64,000 nucleotides of DNA from JBBDWJ01 sp963824095 (GCA_963824095.1 CAWGNS010000008.1:1922001-1986000), one strand, 5' to 3'; counted from the stretch's first letter, positions 39,921-58,975 are shown. Made by a program: numbers and translations. Notes: generated from the sequence alone by a model not told the origin.

Positions 39921-39926
39921 TATAAT
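39921..39926 (+). promoter_or_regulatory. TATAAT -10 box for the LolA-like/ABC operon
   Basis: A perfect TATAAT lies 24 nt before the GTG start of the LolA-like gene, in the 48-nt gap after the unknown gene. The predicted leader is about 18 nt. No good -35 hexamer is visible 16-18 nt upstream. Confidence 0.45.
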
Positions 39927-39950
39927 TAGGGTTCATTCCACGGTAGCCGC

Positions 39951-40847
39951 GTGCGTTTGTTCTCTCCCCGATCCTTCCTTCCGCTCACGCTCCTCGTGTT
40001 GGCGGGGTTTGATACCTCCTGCCTCGTCCGCTCCAGTAAGCCGATCCAGCCGCCGCTAATCACCCGCACGGCGACGCTGGAGCAATTCATGGCGAAACTA
40101 CGGCGGCTGGGCGAGGTCCATTCCATGAAGGCCACCGTCGAGCTACGTTTGTCGTATGAGAATGAGGATCGCACCCGCGTGCAGGAATTTCACGACGCGC
40201 CGGGCTTCATTCTGGCCCGCCGTCCGGGGGAGATCCGCACCATTGCGCAGGTACCGGTGGTTCGCACCACGGCCATCGAAATGGCGTCCAACGGACAGAC
40301 CTTTGAGGTCTACATCCCCAGCAAGAAGCGCTTCCTGATGGGCGACACCAAGACGGACCATCCCTCGGAGAAGCGGACCGAAAACATTCGGCCCAACCAC
40401 ATCCTGGACGCTTTGTTGATCGAGCCACCGCGGCCCGACGAGATCGCCGTCATGGAAAACGCGGTCGAAGGGGTGACTCCCTATCAGGTTGTTTCGCTGA
40501 TCCGGACGGACAACAAGAAGCCGCGGTTGGCGCGTAAATTCTGGTTCAGCCGGCAGACCCTCGAATTGAGCCACATGCAGATTCTCGACGAGGCGGGCAA
40601 CACGGCTACCCTGGCGCTCTACGAAGAGTGGTCCGAGGAGAACTCCCTGCCCTACCCGACGACCGTTACGGTGATGCGGCCCGTCGATGGTTACTCGCTG
40701 CGGATCCACTTTCTGGAGCCCGGCTTGAATGAAACCGTTCCCGACGACAGCTTCGTCCTAGAAGCACCGGAAGGCGTGACGGTGGAACACCTTGGCGAGC
40801 CCAAACCCGGTCAGGCCGACGCGCGCGCGGAATCGAGGAATCCATGA
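39951..40847 (+). CDS. LolA-like periplasmic/outer-membrane lipoprotein-sorting protein
   Basis: 298 residues from a GTG. The N-terminus (FLPLTLLVLAGFDTSCLV) is a signal peptide with Cys24 in a poor lipobox (DTSC, Asp at -3), so lipidation is uncertain. The mature part is a half-open beta-barrel pattern: TLEQFMAKLRRLGEVHSMKATVELRL then FHDAPGFILARRPGEIRTIAQVP and a series of strands, like LolA and the DUF4292 group. It overlaps the next ABC permease gene by 4 nt (ATGA). With the FtsX-type permease and ATPase it would form a LolCDE-like lipoprotein release and chaperone module; this is inference from fold and context. Confidence 0.75.
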   Translation: MRLFSPRSFLPLTLLVLAGFDTSCLVRSSKPIQPPLITRTATLEQFMAKLRRLGEVHSMKATVELRLSYENEDRTRVQEFHDAPGFILARRPGEIRTIAQVPVVRTTAIEMASNGQTFEVYIPSKKRFLMGDTKTDHPSEKRTENIRPNHILDALLIEPPRPDEIAVMENAVEGVTPYQVVSLIRTDNKKPRLARKFWFSRQTLELSHMQILDEAGNTATLALYEEWSEENSLPYPTTVTVMRPVDGYSLRIHFLEPGLNETVPDDSFVLEAPEGVTVEHLGEPKPGQADARAESRNP

Positions 40848-41941
40848 TTGCCCGCATGGTGGCAAGAAATCTGGCCCACCGGCCCATCCGCACGTTCTTG
40901 AGCGTGCTGGCGGTGGCGGTGGAGGTGGCGATGATTCTGCTCATCGTCGGCCTCTCGGAAGGCTTGTTGCACGAGAGCATGCGGCGCACTAAAGGGGTGG
41001 GGGCCGATATCCTGATCCGTCCCTCGACCAGCAGCGCGGCGATGAGCCTCAGCACGGCCGACATCCCCGAAGCGCTGGTCGACAAACTCGTCCAGACTTT
41101 CCCGGAAGTCCAGCTCGCCACCGGCATGACCGTGAACATGGGCGAGGCGCTGCAATCGATCAGCGGCGTCGACTGGGACAAGATCCAGGAAATGAGCGGC
41201 GGAATCCGTTATCTCGAGGGCGGACCGCTGCGTGAACCCTACGACGCCATCGTCGACGAAATCTACGCGCGGGACAAGAAACTGAAGGTCGGCGACACGC
41301 TTCGTCTGCTCAACCAGAACTTCAAGCTCGTCGGCATCGTCGAATCGGGCAAGATGTCGCGGATCTTCATCCGCAAGGACACCATGCAGGACCTGATGGG
41401 CTGGGACGGCCGCCTGAGCCAAATTTTTTTGAAACTCAAAGATCCCGCCAAGACTCACGAGGTGGTCGACAAGATCCACGCCCTGCTGCCATCCTATCCG
41501 GTGTGGTCCATGGAGGACTTTCTGGCGCACGTCACCGCCGACGTACGCGCCATGTCGTCGCAGTTCGTCAACGTGATCATCGGCATCGCCGTGATCATCG
41601 GTTTCATCGTGGTGTTGTTGTCGATGTATACCGCGATTCTCGAGCGTACCCGCGAAATCGGTATTCTGAAGTCGTTGGGTGCCTCCGGCGGGTATATCAT
41701 GAGCATCGTCATCCGCGAGACGCTGGCGATCTGTGCCGGCGGGATTGTGCTGGGGTTTGCGCTAAGCTTTTTGGGACAGATGATTGTCGAATCCCGCTTT
41801 CCGCTCATCACGATCATCCTGTTTCCCGTGTGGATGCTGTGGGGGGCGCTGATCGCGGTGATCGGCTCCACGCTGGGCGCGTTCTATCCAGCGACGCGCG
41901 CGGCCCGTCAGGATCCGATCGAGGCGCTTTCTTACGAGTAA
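40844..41941 (+). CDS. ABC transporter permease, FtsX/MacB-LolC type
   Basis: 365 residues. An N-terminal helix (FLSVLAVAVEVAMILLIVGL) is followed by a periplasmic MacB-like core domain (about 45-235). The C-terminal FtsX domain has three helices, beginning with FVNVIIGIAVIIGFIVVLLSMYTAILERTREIGILKSLGAS, the diagnostic cytoplasmic coupling region. The ATG overlaps the upstream stop, with GAGGAA in front. It pairs with the ATPase 7 nt downstream. Candidate function is extraction of lipoproteins from the inner membrane, or other MacB-like mechanotransmission. Confidence 0.9.
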   Translation: MIARMVARNLAHRPIRTFLSVLAVAVEVAMILLIVGLSEGLLHESMRRTKGVGADILIRPSTSSAAMSLSTADIPEALVDKLVQTFPEVQLATGMTVNMGEALQSISGVDWDKIQEMSGGIRYLEGGPLREPYDAIVDEIYARDKKLKVGDTLRLLNQNFKLVGIVESGKMSRIFIRKDTMQDLMGWDGRLSQIFLKLKDPAKTHEVVDKIHALLPSYPVWSMEDFLAHVTADVRAMSSQFVNVIIGIAVIIGFIVVLLSMYTAILERTREIGILKSLGASGGYIMSIVIRETLAICAGGIVLGFALSFLGQMIVESRFPLITIILFPVWMLWGALIAVIGSTLGAFYPATRAARQDPIEALSYE

Positions 41942-41948
41942 AAACCTG

Positions 41949-42638
41949 GTGACTTCTGAAGAACAGCCAATTGTTCAGGTGAAGGGTCTCACCAAGACCT
42001 ATCACATGGGCGGGGTGGACGTGCATGCGCTGCGCGGCGTCGACCTGTCCGCCGCCCCCGGGGAGTTCCTGGCGATTCTGGGGCCTTCCGGATCGGGGAA
42101 ATCCACCCTGTTCCACATCATCGGCGGGCTCACGCCGCCGAGTACCGGCGAAGTTCTCATCGCGGGCAAGAACCTGAGCCGCATGAGCGACGCCGACCGC
42201 ACGGCGCTGCGCCGCACCACCGTCGGTTTCGTGTTCCAGCGCTTCAATCTGCTGCCGACGCTCACGGCCCAGGAAAACATCGACATCGCGCGCCACATCG
42301 CGGGAAATCAGAACTCCAACGACAAGGCCTTCGACAACCTGCTGCGCATTCTGGGAATCGAGCATCGCCTGCACCATAAGCCCTACGCGCTTTCCGGCGG
42401 CGAGCAGCAGCGCGTCGCCATCGCCCGCGCCATCGTCAACAAGCCCTCCATCCTGCTCGCCGATGAGCCGACCGGCAATCTCGATACCGAGAATTCCATG
42501 GCCGTACTCGATACGCTGAAGCATCTCAGCAGTGAGACCGGCCAGACCATCCTGATGATCACCCACAACCCCGAAGCAGCCGCCTATTGCGCCAAGCGCA
42601 TCGTGAAGATGCGCGACGGCCGCATCGTCGAGGAGTAG
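41949..42638 (+). CDS. ABC transporter ATP-binding protein, LolD/MacB type
   Basis: 229 residues from a GTG. Walker A GPSGSGKST (about 43-51), Q-loop FVFQRFNLLPTLTAQENI, signature LSGGEQQRVAIARA, Walker B ILLADEPTGNLD and H-loop TH are all intact. The LLPTLTA stretch is typical of the LolD/MacB/FtsE branch. It is the last gene of the three-gene operon with the LolA-like protein and the permease. Unlike the ATPase at 17.1-17.8 kb it has no frame disruption, and its unbroken FQRFNLLPTLTA stretch shows what the broken copy should read. Confidence 0.95.
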   Translation: MTSEEQPIVQVKGLTKTYHMGGVDVHALRGVDLSAAPGEFLAILGPSGSGKSTLFHIIGGLTPPSTGEVLIAGKNLSRMSDADRTALRRTTVGFVFQRFNLLPTLTAQENIDIARHIAGNQNSNDKAFDNLLRILGIEHRLHHKPYALSGGEQQRVAIARAIVNKPSILLADEPTGNLDTENSMAVLDTLKHLSSETGQTILMITHNPEAAAYCAKRIVKMRDGRIVEE

Positions 42639-42671
42639 GCTCACCTGCTACGATGGCTCGCGGAAGTTCCG

Positions 42672-43181
42672 ATGCCAATCCCCGTTTCGGTGCAAGACAT
42701 TGCCGACGAACTCGGCTTTGGTTCGGATGAAGTGTCGTCCTACCTGAACCGGAAGACCGGCCAGATCTTCAGCTGGAATGACAATTTGGGCACTCTTCCC
42801 GAGGAAGAGGAGGAAGGCGAGGACCTATCCAGCTATCCGGAGTGGCAACGCGAAGTGATCGTGTTGTATCGGGAAGTATGCAACTCCGATGACTGGCTGC
42901 CGCTGCCATGCGCTTTCGAAGTCCACGAATGGGACATCATGAGCCGCTTTTGCGAGACGGTCGAGTCGGATTCGAAGCGCGAATCCCTGCGCCATGCGAT
43001 TCACGGCCGGGGAGCGTTTCGCCGCTTCAAGGACGAAGCCGCGCGGCTCGGTCTGATCGAAACTTGGTACGACTACCGCAACGACGCGCTACGAGCGGTC
43101 GCCATCGAGTGGCTCCAAGAGAACGCCATTCCCTACTCGTTGGAGAAGCGCGGTCCGTCAACGACCGCATCGGGTGGATGA
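42672..43181 (+). CDS. UPF0158 family protein
   Basis: 169 residues. The central and C-terminal part (LPLPCAFEVHEWDIMSRFCETV, then IHGRGAFRRFKDEAARLGLIETWYDYRNDALRAVAIEWLQEN) matches the UPF0158 family, whose function is unknown. The first 60 residues include an acidic EEEEEGEDLSSYPEWQREV segment. GGAAG lies a few bases before the ATG. It follows the ABC operon by 33 nt and converges with rpoD, from which it is separated by only 15 nt. Confidence 0.85.
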   Translation: MPIPVSVQDIADELGFGSDEVSSYLNRKTGQIFSWNDNLGTLPEEEEEGEDLSSYPEWQREVIVLYREVCNSDDWLPLPCAFEVHEWDIMSRFCETVESDSKRESLRHAIHGRGAFRRFKDEAARLGLIETWYDYRNDALRAVAIEWLQENAIPYSLEKRGPSTTASGG

Positions 43182-43196
43182 AGGGATTCGGGGGCT

Positions 43197-44822
<1,626 letters not shown>

Positions 44823-45233
44823 ACTTATTGTTCTCCTACGATCGAAGTGCCATCGCGGAGGCGCTGCCCCGCGTGGGCCGCGCGAAACAATCGGTTGCGT
44901 TCCGTCGCACAGGCATGGTGGTCGAAGAATCCATCAGCCGTCGTAGTGGCGGTAGCCAACGCCCGCAGCTTCACATTGAAGTTCCCCACCTGCGTTGTCA
45001 GCTTTTTCATTCTACATCAAATCAACCGCGCGCAAGAGCGCGGAGTCCGCTAAGACGTAACACAGCAAACCTGTTCAACGCGCCGCCGCACGGTCCGCAA
45101 CCGTGGCTGCCCAAGCTGTCCGGGAAGGTCAACCCACGCGCCGGCAAGTCGTCAAAACGGCGCCTACGAGCCACCGCCGGGCAAGCCGAACCGCGCATAA
45201 CGGCAACACCGGCGGGGCGGCCAGCCAGCCAAA
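44823..45233. other. Gap between dnaG and rpoD
   Basis: No convincing gene. The minus strand holds a GC hairpin CCGCGC/GCGCGG (near 45025-45042) followed by a T-rich run, and a TAGAAT -10-like box at 45009-45014 with TTGCGC 15 nt upstream. This is a weak candidate for an internal promoter giving separate control of rpoD, as in the E. coli macromolecular synthesis operon. Confidence 0.35.
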
Positions 45234-47012
45234 CTAGGCTCGCGCCGCGTGGCCGCCGTGACGCAAACCAAGCTGCCGTTCCAACTCGGCTTTTGCTTGT
45301 AGAAGCCGCAGACATTGTTCGCGGTCGCCCTTTTTTTCGGCCTCCGCGACTTCACGGCGAACATCGGTCAGCCGCTTCTCCAGGGCCTTGCGCTGCAGGG
45401 CCGCATACGCTTGCACGCCTTCTTCGATCGAGCAGGCAGGTTGATCCCTCTCGAACAGAATGCGCGCCAGCACGTGCCTTTGCCGTTCCTCGAGCCGACC
45501 CTCAACCGCTGAAAACTGAAACTCGCCGCCTTCGGATTCAACCGCCTTCAACGCTTCGAAGATCGGCAGGCTGGGAAGCTCCTGTTGGCGCGCCGTCTCG
45601 ACGATGCCGTCGAGCATCTCCTTGCGGGCCGGCGCGGATTCCAACAGCAGCCGGATCAGAAGCTTTTCCGCTTTGGACAAAGCGTCGGGAAAGGATTCGC
45701 TGGCGGGAGCCTGGCGGCGCTCTACGGCCGCCCGCCGGATTTGCTCGAGCGCCAGGCTGCGGTTCTCCAGCCGCAGATACGACGCCAACTCATCGGCCAG
45801 CGCAGCCCGGCGGATCTTGTCCGGCAGCAAGTGAATCGCCGGCACCAGGAACTTGAAGGCGTCCAACCGCCCTTCGCCGGTATGCATGTCGAAACGCGCT
45901 CGCGCGCGGTCGGCCAGCCAGATGAAGTAGTCGGGGGCGGCGTCGAGCAGACGGCGGTATTCTTCGGCGCCGTGCCGCTTGCAAAATTCGTCGGGATCCT
46001 TGCCGTCCGGAAGGGCCAGCACGCGCACCTTGAGGTCTTCCTGCAACAGCACCTGAATGGAGCGCTCGGTGGCGTCCTGGCCGGCCGGGTCGGCGTCGAA
46101 ATTCACGACGACGGTTTCGGCGTGAGGGTGAAGCATGCGCGCCTGCTGCGAAGTCAGCGCCGTACCGCAACTGGCGACGACTTCGCTGACGCCGGCGCTG
46201 GCTACACCGATGACGTCCATGTAGCCTTCCACCAAAACCACACGGTTGTGCTGGCGCATCGCCGGCTTGCTGGCATGGAAGTTGTAGAGCACGGTGCTCT
46301 TTTTGTAAATGGGGGTCTCGGGCGAGTTGAGGTACTTGGCCTGCTGATCGGCTTGCAGCGCGCGCCCGGCGAAGGCGATCAGGCGTGCGCCGTCGCCGGT
46401 GATAGGGAACATCAGGCGATCGCGAAAGCGGTCGTAATATCCGGGCCCCTCGCGCCGCAGGCTGACCAGGCCCGAGCTTTCCATCTGCTCGGCCGTCATG
46501 CCTTCCCTTTGGAACAGCGCCAACAGTCCGTTGCCGGCGGCTGGCGCATAGCCGAGCCCGAACTTCGCAATCGCATCGGCACTCACGCCGCGTTGCTCGA
46601 GATAGCTGCGAGCGCCGGCGCCGCGCGACGAGCGCAGCTCCGACTGGAAGTACTGCTGCGCCAGCTCGTGCATGCGATAAAGCGCGGCACGCAGTTTGCT
46701 CTCCGGGTCGCCCTGCTCGCCGGCCCCGCGGCGAGGCATCGGTATGCCGTGCTGCTGAGCCAACGACGTCAGCGATTCGTAGAACGTCAGCCCCTGGATT
46801 TCCATCAGGAAACTGAAGACGTCGCCGGACTTGCCGCAGCCGAAACACTTGTAAATCTGCATCCCCTCGTGGACCGAGAACGACGGCGTCTTCTCGGAGT
46901 GAAAGGGACACAAACCAACCCAGCGGTTCGCGCCTTGTTTCTTGAGCCGGACGTGCTCGCGCACGACGTTCACGATGTCGACCGAGGCCTTGACCTGCTG
47001 GGAGAAGTCCAT
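45234..47012 (-). CDS. dnaG: DNA primase
   Basis: 592 residues. The CHC2 zinc-binding domain opens the protein (CPFHSEKTPSFSVHE...YKCFGCGKSGDVFSF, about 39-70). The TOPRIM catalytic core follows, with VVLVEGYMDVIGV (catalytic Glu) and NFDADPAGQDATERS. The C-terminal helicase-binding region is divergent and helical. It synthesises RNA primers with DnaB. The ATG at 47012 has no strong Shine-Dalgarno site, but the N-terminus (FSQQVKASVDIVNVV) aligns with the family. It lies between rpoC and rpoD on the same strand. Confidence 0.95.
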   Translation of the reverse strand: MDFSQQVKASVDIVNVVREHVRLKKQGANRWVGLCPFHSEKTPSFSVHEGMQIYKCFGCGKSGDVFSFLMEIQGLTFYESLTSLAQQHGIPMPRRGAGEQGDPESKLRAALYRMHELAQQYFQSELRSSRGAGARSYLEQRGVSADAIAKFGLGYAPAAGNGLLALFQREGMTAEQMESSGLVSLRREGPGYYDRFRDRLMFPITGDGARLIAFAGRALQADQQAKYLNSPETPIYKKSTVLYNFHASKPAMRQHNRVVLVEGYMDVIGVASAGVSEVVASCGTALTSQQARMLHPHAETVVVNFDADPAGQDATERSIQVLLQEDLKVRVLALPDGKDPDEFCKRHGAEEYRRLLDAAPDYFIWLADRARARFDMHTGEGRLDAFKFLVPAIHLLPDKIRRAALADELASYLRLENRSLALEQIRRAAVERRQAPASESFPDALSKAEKLLIRLLLESAPARKEMLDGIVETARQQELPSLPIFEALKAVESEGGEFQFSAVEGRLEERQRHVLARILFERDQPACSIEEGVQAYAALQRKALEKRLTDVRREVAEAEKKGDREQCLRLLQAKAELERQLGLRHGGHAARA

Positions 47013-47324
47013 GGACAGCCTTATCGTAGCAGCCGCAAACCACGCCGGAGCGCGATGAAACAGTCGATCGAGGATCGCTCTGGTGCACTGCCAGGAAGGC
47101 TGTGGCCCGAACGGCTAAGCGGTCGGGGTGTGGCCGTGGGGCGGGTCTTCGGCCGGCGCCGTCGACCGGAAGGCCGACGTTCTCCGATAGCGACGACAGG
47201 GTAGTGGAGGAGGCGGCAAAGGAAACTGCCGGCCCGCCAAGCTGACGCCGGCGGCCGGAGGCCGGGCGCCAACCTCAGGCGGGCAACAGGAGGCAGCACC
47301 AAACGAACGCAGGCCAAGCCTGCC

Positions 47325-47368
47325 AACAACGACAAAGGGCAAGGGCATCTGTTCAGACACCCTTGCCC
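47325..47368 (-). terminator. Rho-independent terminator after rpoC
   Basis: On the minus strand GGGCAAGGG pairs perfectly with CCCTTGCCC (47337-47368), with a 14-nt loop that can pair further inside. It is followed by TTTGTCGTTGTT. It begins 29 nt after the rpoC stop and should separate rpoBC from dnaG. The rest of the gap to 47012 has no gene that I can support. Confidence 0.8.
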
Positions 47369-47396
47369 CTCGGTCGGACAGTTACGTCTAAGAGGC

Positions 47397-51608
<4,212 letters not shown>

Positions 51609-51727
51609 GGTAGCCTCCCAAGAAATTCTGGTTTCGGTTCCCTTCCCCCGCAACCCGCCGCGCGGGCGGCATTGCCGGGGCCGGGGGCCTGCGCGGGCAA
51701 ACCCGCCAAGCCCAGCGGGACGGCGGC

Positions 51728-56044
<4,317 letters not shown>

Positions 56045-56421
56045 GGACCAAAACTCCCGAGCGCCTCGGCCTCGCCGGTGAAATCGGCGGCCTCAGCAAA
56101 GATCTGGTGCTACTCGCCGGCTACCGCTGCTGCGGGTTGACCGGCGGGACGAGGTGGCGGAGCAGGAACCCCAACCACGCGAACCCGTTGCGCCCTCAGG
56201 CCAACGGAGTGGGAACCATTGCGGATGGTCAACAGGCGCGCCTGAACCCGTCTGAAGGAAGGAAACACCGCTTCGCGGTCCGCCCGGACCACTCCCATTT
56301 CCAGGGAGACGACAGGCGCCATCCCCCCAGGGGACCGTCTTCCTAGATGTGGACACACGAATAGCGGATGTGGCCTCGGGTTCGGGAAACAGGGTACAGG
56401 GACACGCGCCTCGACAGATGC
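56045..56421 (-). promoter_or_regulatory. Long structured 5' leader of rpoB
   Basis: About 370 nt lie between the predicted start of transcription (near 56415) and the rpoB ATG, with no credible ORF. On the minus strand three small stems follow one another closely: CTCCC/GGGAG, GGTCC/GGACC and CCGC/GCGG (roughly 56265-56310). They are followed by the 12-nt palindrome CAGGCGCGCCTG (56233-56244). The arrangement suggests an RNA-level control region. No Rfam family is recognisable by eye. Confidence 0.5.
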
Positions 56422-56450
56422 ATTATAGCAATCCACCTGCACAATGGCAA
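56422..56450 (-). promoter_or_regulatory. Near-consensus extended -10 promoter upstream of rpoB
   Basis: On the minus strand TTGCCA (56445-56450) and TATAAT (56422-56427) are spaced by exactly 17 nt, and TGC directly precedes TATAAT, the extended -10 form. This is the closest match to consensus in the whole window. It lies within the 590-nt rplL-rpoB gap. The upstream part of the gap (56451-56634) holds only a GC-rich hairpin after rplL. Confidence 0.75.
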
Positions 56451-56634
56451 CGGAAGTGCAAGGGCCGAAAGACTCTATGTAATCAATCGTACCAAGCCGA
56501 CAGGGCAGAGCGCGCCGGCCTACCCAATTTTCAGGGACTACCGTGGCGGCGGCCCCCGCGGCGCCCGGCCAGCGCCGCCCCGGGGGACCTTCCGCCAAGC
56601 CGCAACCCGAAGCCGCGGCCGGACGGCAGCCCGA

Positions 56635-57015
56635 CTACTTGACCTCGACGCTCGCGCCGGCGTCGGCCAATTTCTTCCGGACGGTCTCGGCCTCTTCTTT
56701 GGAAACGTTTTCCTTGACCGGCTTGGGCGCGTTGTCCACCAGGTCCTTGGCTTCTTTCAGGCCCAGGCTGGTGACCTCGCGTACGGCTTTGATGGTGGCG
56801 ATCTTGTTCGCACCCGCACCCGTGAGCATAACCGTAAATTCGGTCTGCTCCTCGGCTGCCGCGGCCGCCGGGGCGGCGCCTGCGGCCGGGGCGGCCATCA
56901 TCGTCGCAGCGGCGGCGGAAACCCCCAGCTTTTCTTCGAGCGTCTTGACCAGCTCGGCGGCTTCCATCAGGGTCAGGCCCTGGATTTGTTCGGCGATAGT
57001 ACTAATGTCCGCCAT
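56635..57015 (-). CDS. rplL: 50S ribosomal protein L7/L12
   Basis: 126 residues. The N-terminal dimerisation helix (ISTIAEQIQGLTLMEAAELVKTLEEKLGV) leads to an Ala/Gly-rich hinge (AAPAAGAAPAAAAAEEQ). The globular C-terminal domain then has EFTVMLTGAGANKIATIKAVREVTSLGLKEAKDLVDNAPKPVKENVSKEEAE, which recruits translation GTPases. It follows rplJ by 98 nt. GC-rich stem sequence lies just past its stop. Confidence 0.97.
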   Translation of the reverse strand: MADISTIAEQIQGLTLMEAAELVKTLEEKLGVSAAAATMMAAPAAGAAPAAAAAEEQTEFTVMLTGAGANKIATIKAVREVTSLGLKEAKDLVDNAPKPVKENVSKEEAETVRKKLADAGASVEVK

Positions 57016-57113
57016 GAGTTTTCATTGCTCCTTTTGTCGATTCGGATCTCACTTCATTTTTCATGCGCCCGAGAGCTCTGCCCGCGGCGGCCATAGCCGC
57101 CAGGGCCCCGCCC

Positions 57114-57641
57114 TCAAGCGGCAAACTTGTTTTTTTCGACCGCCTGATTGATCACAATAGCCAGGTCGCGTGCCGGGGCGGCCAGCAGGCTCACGACGCG
57201 CTGCGCCGGGGAGTTGATCAGATACAGCAACTGGGCGTACAGCTCGTCCTTGCCCGGCAGGGTCGCCAGTTGATTGATGGCGTCCACGTCGAGCACACGC
57301 CCCTCGACCACGCCCGCCTTGAACTGAAAAACCGGATGGTCTTTGGCGTAGGCGACCAAGGCCTTGAGCAGACCGACCGGGTCGTCGCTGGTGTAGGCGA
57401 TGGAAGTCATGCCCTGCAGCTTGCTGAGCGCGCCGGCGTAGGGCGTGCCCTCGGAGGCCGCCTTCGCCAAGCGGTTCTTCAGCACCCGGTAGCTGCCGCC
57501 GCCCTGCCGCACCTGCCGCCGCAGTTGAAAGTCTTCCTCGACCTTGAGGCCCTCGAAGCCGCAGGCAAACACGGCCGGAGCCGTCTCCAGCTGCTTGCGG
57601 AGCGCCTCGATTTCGCTTGTCTTGACCGATCTGGTTTTCAT
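57114..57641 (-). CDS. rplJ: 50S ribosomal protein L10
   Basis: 175 residues, the usual length. The N-terminal rRNA-binding half contains FACGFEGLKVEEDFQLRRQVRQGGGSYRVLKNRLAKAA, in which the YRVLKNRLAKAA segment is the family signature. The C-terminal helix anchors L7/L12 dimers. It follows rplA by 13 nt within the rplKAJL cluster. In other bacteria L10-L12 represses its own mRNA; no leader structure could be assigned here. Confidence 0.96.
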   Translation of the reverse strand: MKTRSVKTSEIEALRKQLETAPAVFACGFEGLKVEEDFQLRRQVRQGGGSYRVLKNRLAKAASEGTPYAGALSKLQGMTSIAYTSDDPVGLLKALVAYAKDHPVFQFKAGVVEGRVLDVDAINQLATLPGKDELYAQLLYLINSPAQRVVSLLAAPARDLAIVINQAVEKNKFAA

Positions 57642-57654
57642 AGCACCGCCATCC

Positions 57655-58350
57655 TTAGTTGACCATCTCGGCCACGTCGAGATCGACCCCCGGACTCATC
57701 GTCGAGGCCATCGTAACGCCCTGCACATAACGGCCTTTGGCCGCCGACGGCTTGGCGCGCACCACCGCCTCGATCAGCGCGGTGGCATTTTCGGTCAGCT
57801 TGTCCTTGGTAAAGCTCAGCTTGCCGACCGGCGCGTGGATCACGCCCGCCTTGTCGGTGCGGAACTCGACCTTACCGGCCTTGATCTCGGTCACCGCCTT
57901 CGCCACGTCGAGCGTTACCGTCCCGGTCTTGGGGTTGGGCATCAAGCCGCGCGGCCCGAGCACTTTCCCCAACCGGCCGACCGACTTCATCATGTCGGGA
58001 GTGGCCACCACGGCGTCGAAGTCCAGCCAGTTCTCGGTCTGGATCTTCTTGACCATCTCTTCGCCGCCGACGATGTCCGCTCCGGCCTTTTCCGCTTCGG
58101 CGAGCTTCTCGCCCGAGGCGATCACCAGAACCTTTTTGGACCTCCCCAGGCCGTTGGGCAGCACGACCGTGCCGCGCACCATCTGGTCGGCGTGCTTGGG
58201 GTCTACGCCGAGGACCATGTGCAGCTCGACGGTTTCGTCGAACTTGGCGACCTTGTTGTCCTGGAGAAAGGGAATCGCCTCGTCGAGGCGGTACGGGCGA
58301 TTTTCGAGTTTCTCGACCGCCGCACGGTACTTCTTGCCACGTCTTTTCAT
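57655..58350 (-). CDS. rplA: 50S ribosomal protein L1
   Basis: 231 residues. The signature region includes VDPKHADQMVRGTVVLPNGLG, and the C-terminal domain VKAKPSAAKGRYVQGVTMASTMSPG-like sequence is standard. L1 forms the mobile stalk near the E site and in many bacteria represses the L11-L1 operon. A 193-nt gap separates it from rplK, unusually long for this pair. The gap contains two copies of TTTGCCTTTT-like sequence (top strand, near 58470 and 58490) and no gene. Confidence 0.96.
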   Translation of the reverse strand: MKRRGKKYRAAVEKLENRPYRLDEAIPFLQDNKVAKFDETVELHMVLGVDPKHADQMVRGTVVLPNGLGRSKKVLVIASGEKLAEAEKAGADIVGGEEMVKKIQTENWLDFDAVVATPDMMKSVGRLGKVLGPRGLMPNPKTGTVTLDVAKAVTEIKAGKVEFRTDKAGVIHAPVGKLSFTKDKLTENATALIEAVVRAKPSAAKGRYVQGVTMASTMSPGVDLDVAEMVN

Positions 58351-58543
58351 AGTTCACCCTGGTTCGAACGGCCCCACCTGTGTGGAGCCTCCCACGAGAT
58401 GAGTTTTCCTCACTTGGAGGAAGCCCGAACCCAAACCGTTCAGGCCATTTACCTTCGTCTTGCGACGCTTGCCTTTTGCCTTGACCTCTTTGCCTTTTGT
58501 CTCAACTCGCCCTGGCCAAGAAGCCGACCCCAACGGTCGGGAA

Positions 58544-58975
58544 CTAGCCTTCCACGCGCACGCCCATGCTGCGGGCCGTGCCCTCGACGCTGCGCATGGC
58601 CGCTTCGACGGTGTGCGCATTGAGATCGGGCATCTTCTGCTTGGCGATCTCGGCCACCTGCTTCGAGGTGATCACGCCGACCTTATTGCGGTTGGGCTCG
58701 CCCGACCCCTTGGCCAGATTGGCGGCCCGCTTGATCAGCACCGCAGCCGGCGGCGTCTTGGTAATGAACGAGTAGGTGCGGTCCTGGTAGACCGTGATCA
58801 CCACCGGGATGATCAGCCCTTCCATTTCCTTCGCCGACGTCTTGGCGTTGAAGGCCTTGCAGAAGTCCATGATATTGACGCCGGCCTGACCCAGCGCCGG
58901 CCCAACGGGCGGGGCCGGCGTGGCCTTGCCCGCCATGATCTGCAACTTGATCTGCTGTTTGACTCGTTTCGCCAT
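58544..58975 (-). CDS. rplK: 50S ribosomal protein L11
   Basis: 143 residues, typical length. The Pro-rich N-terminal segment TPAPPVGPALGQAGVNIMDFCKAFNAKT is conserved, and the C-terminal rRNA-binding domain ends in MPDLNAHTVEAAMRSVEGTARSMGV. It builds the GTPase-associated centre and is the target of thiopeptides. It follows nusG by 104 nt. Confidence 0.97.
   Translation of the reverse strand: MAKRVKQQIKLQIMAGKATPAPPVGPALGQAGVNIMDFCKAFNAKTSAKEMEGLIIPVVITVYQDRTYSFITKTPPAAVLIKRAANLAKGSGEPNRNKVGVITSKQVAEIAKQKMPDLNAHTVEAAMRSVEGTARSMGVRVEG

Noticed and set aside
44825..45010. 61-codon frame ending just before the rpoD TTG, as a leader peptide
   Set aside because: No Shine-Dalgarno site, its ATG overlaps the only candidate -10 box, and the sequence has no family resemblance. 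The tight spacing to rpoD is noted but not enough.
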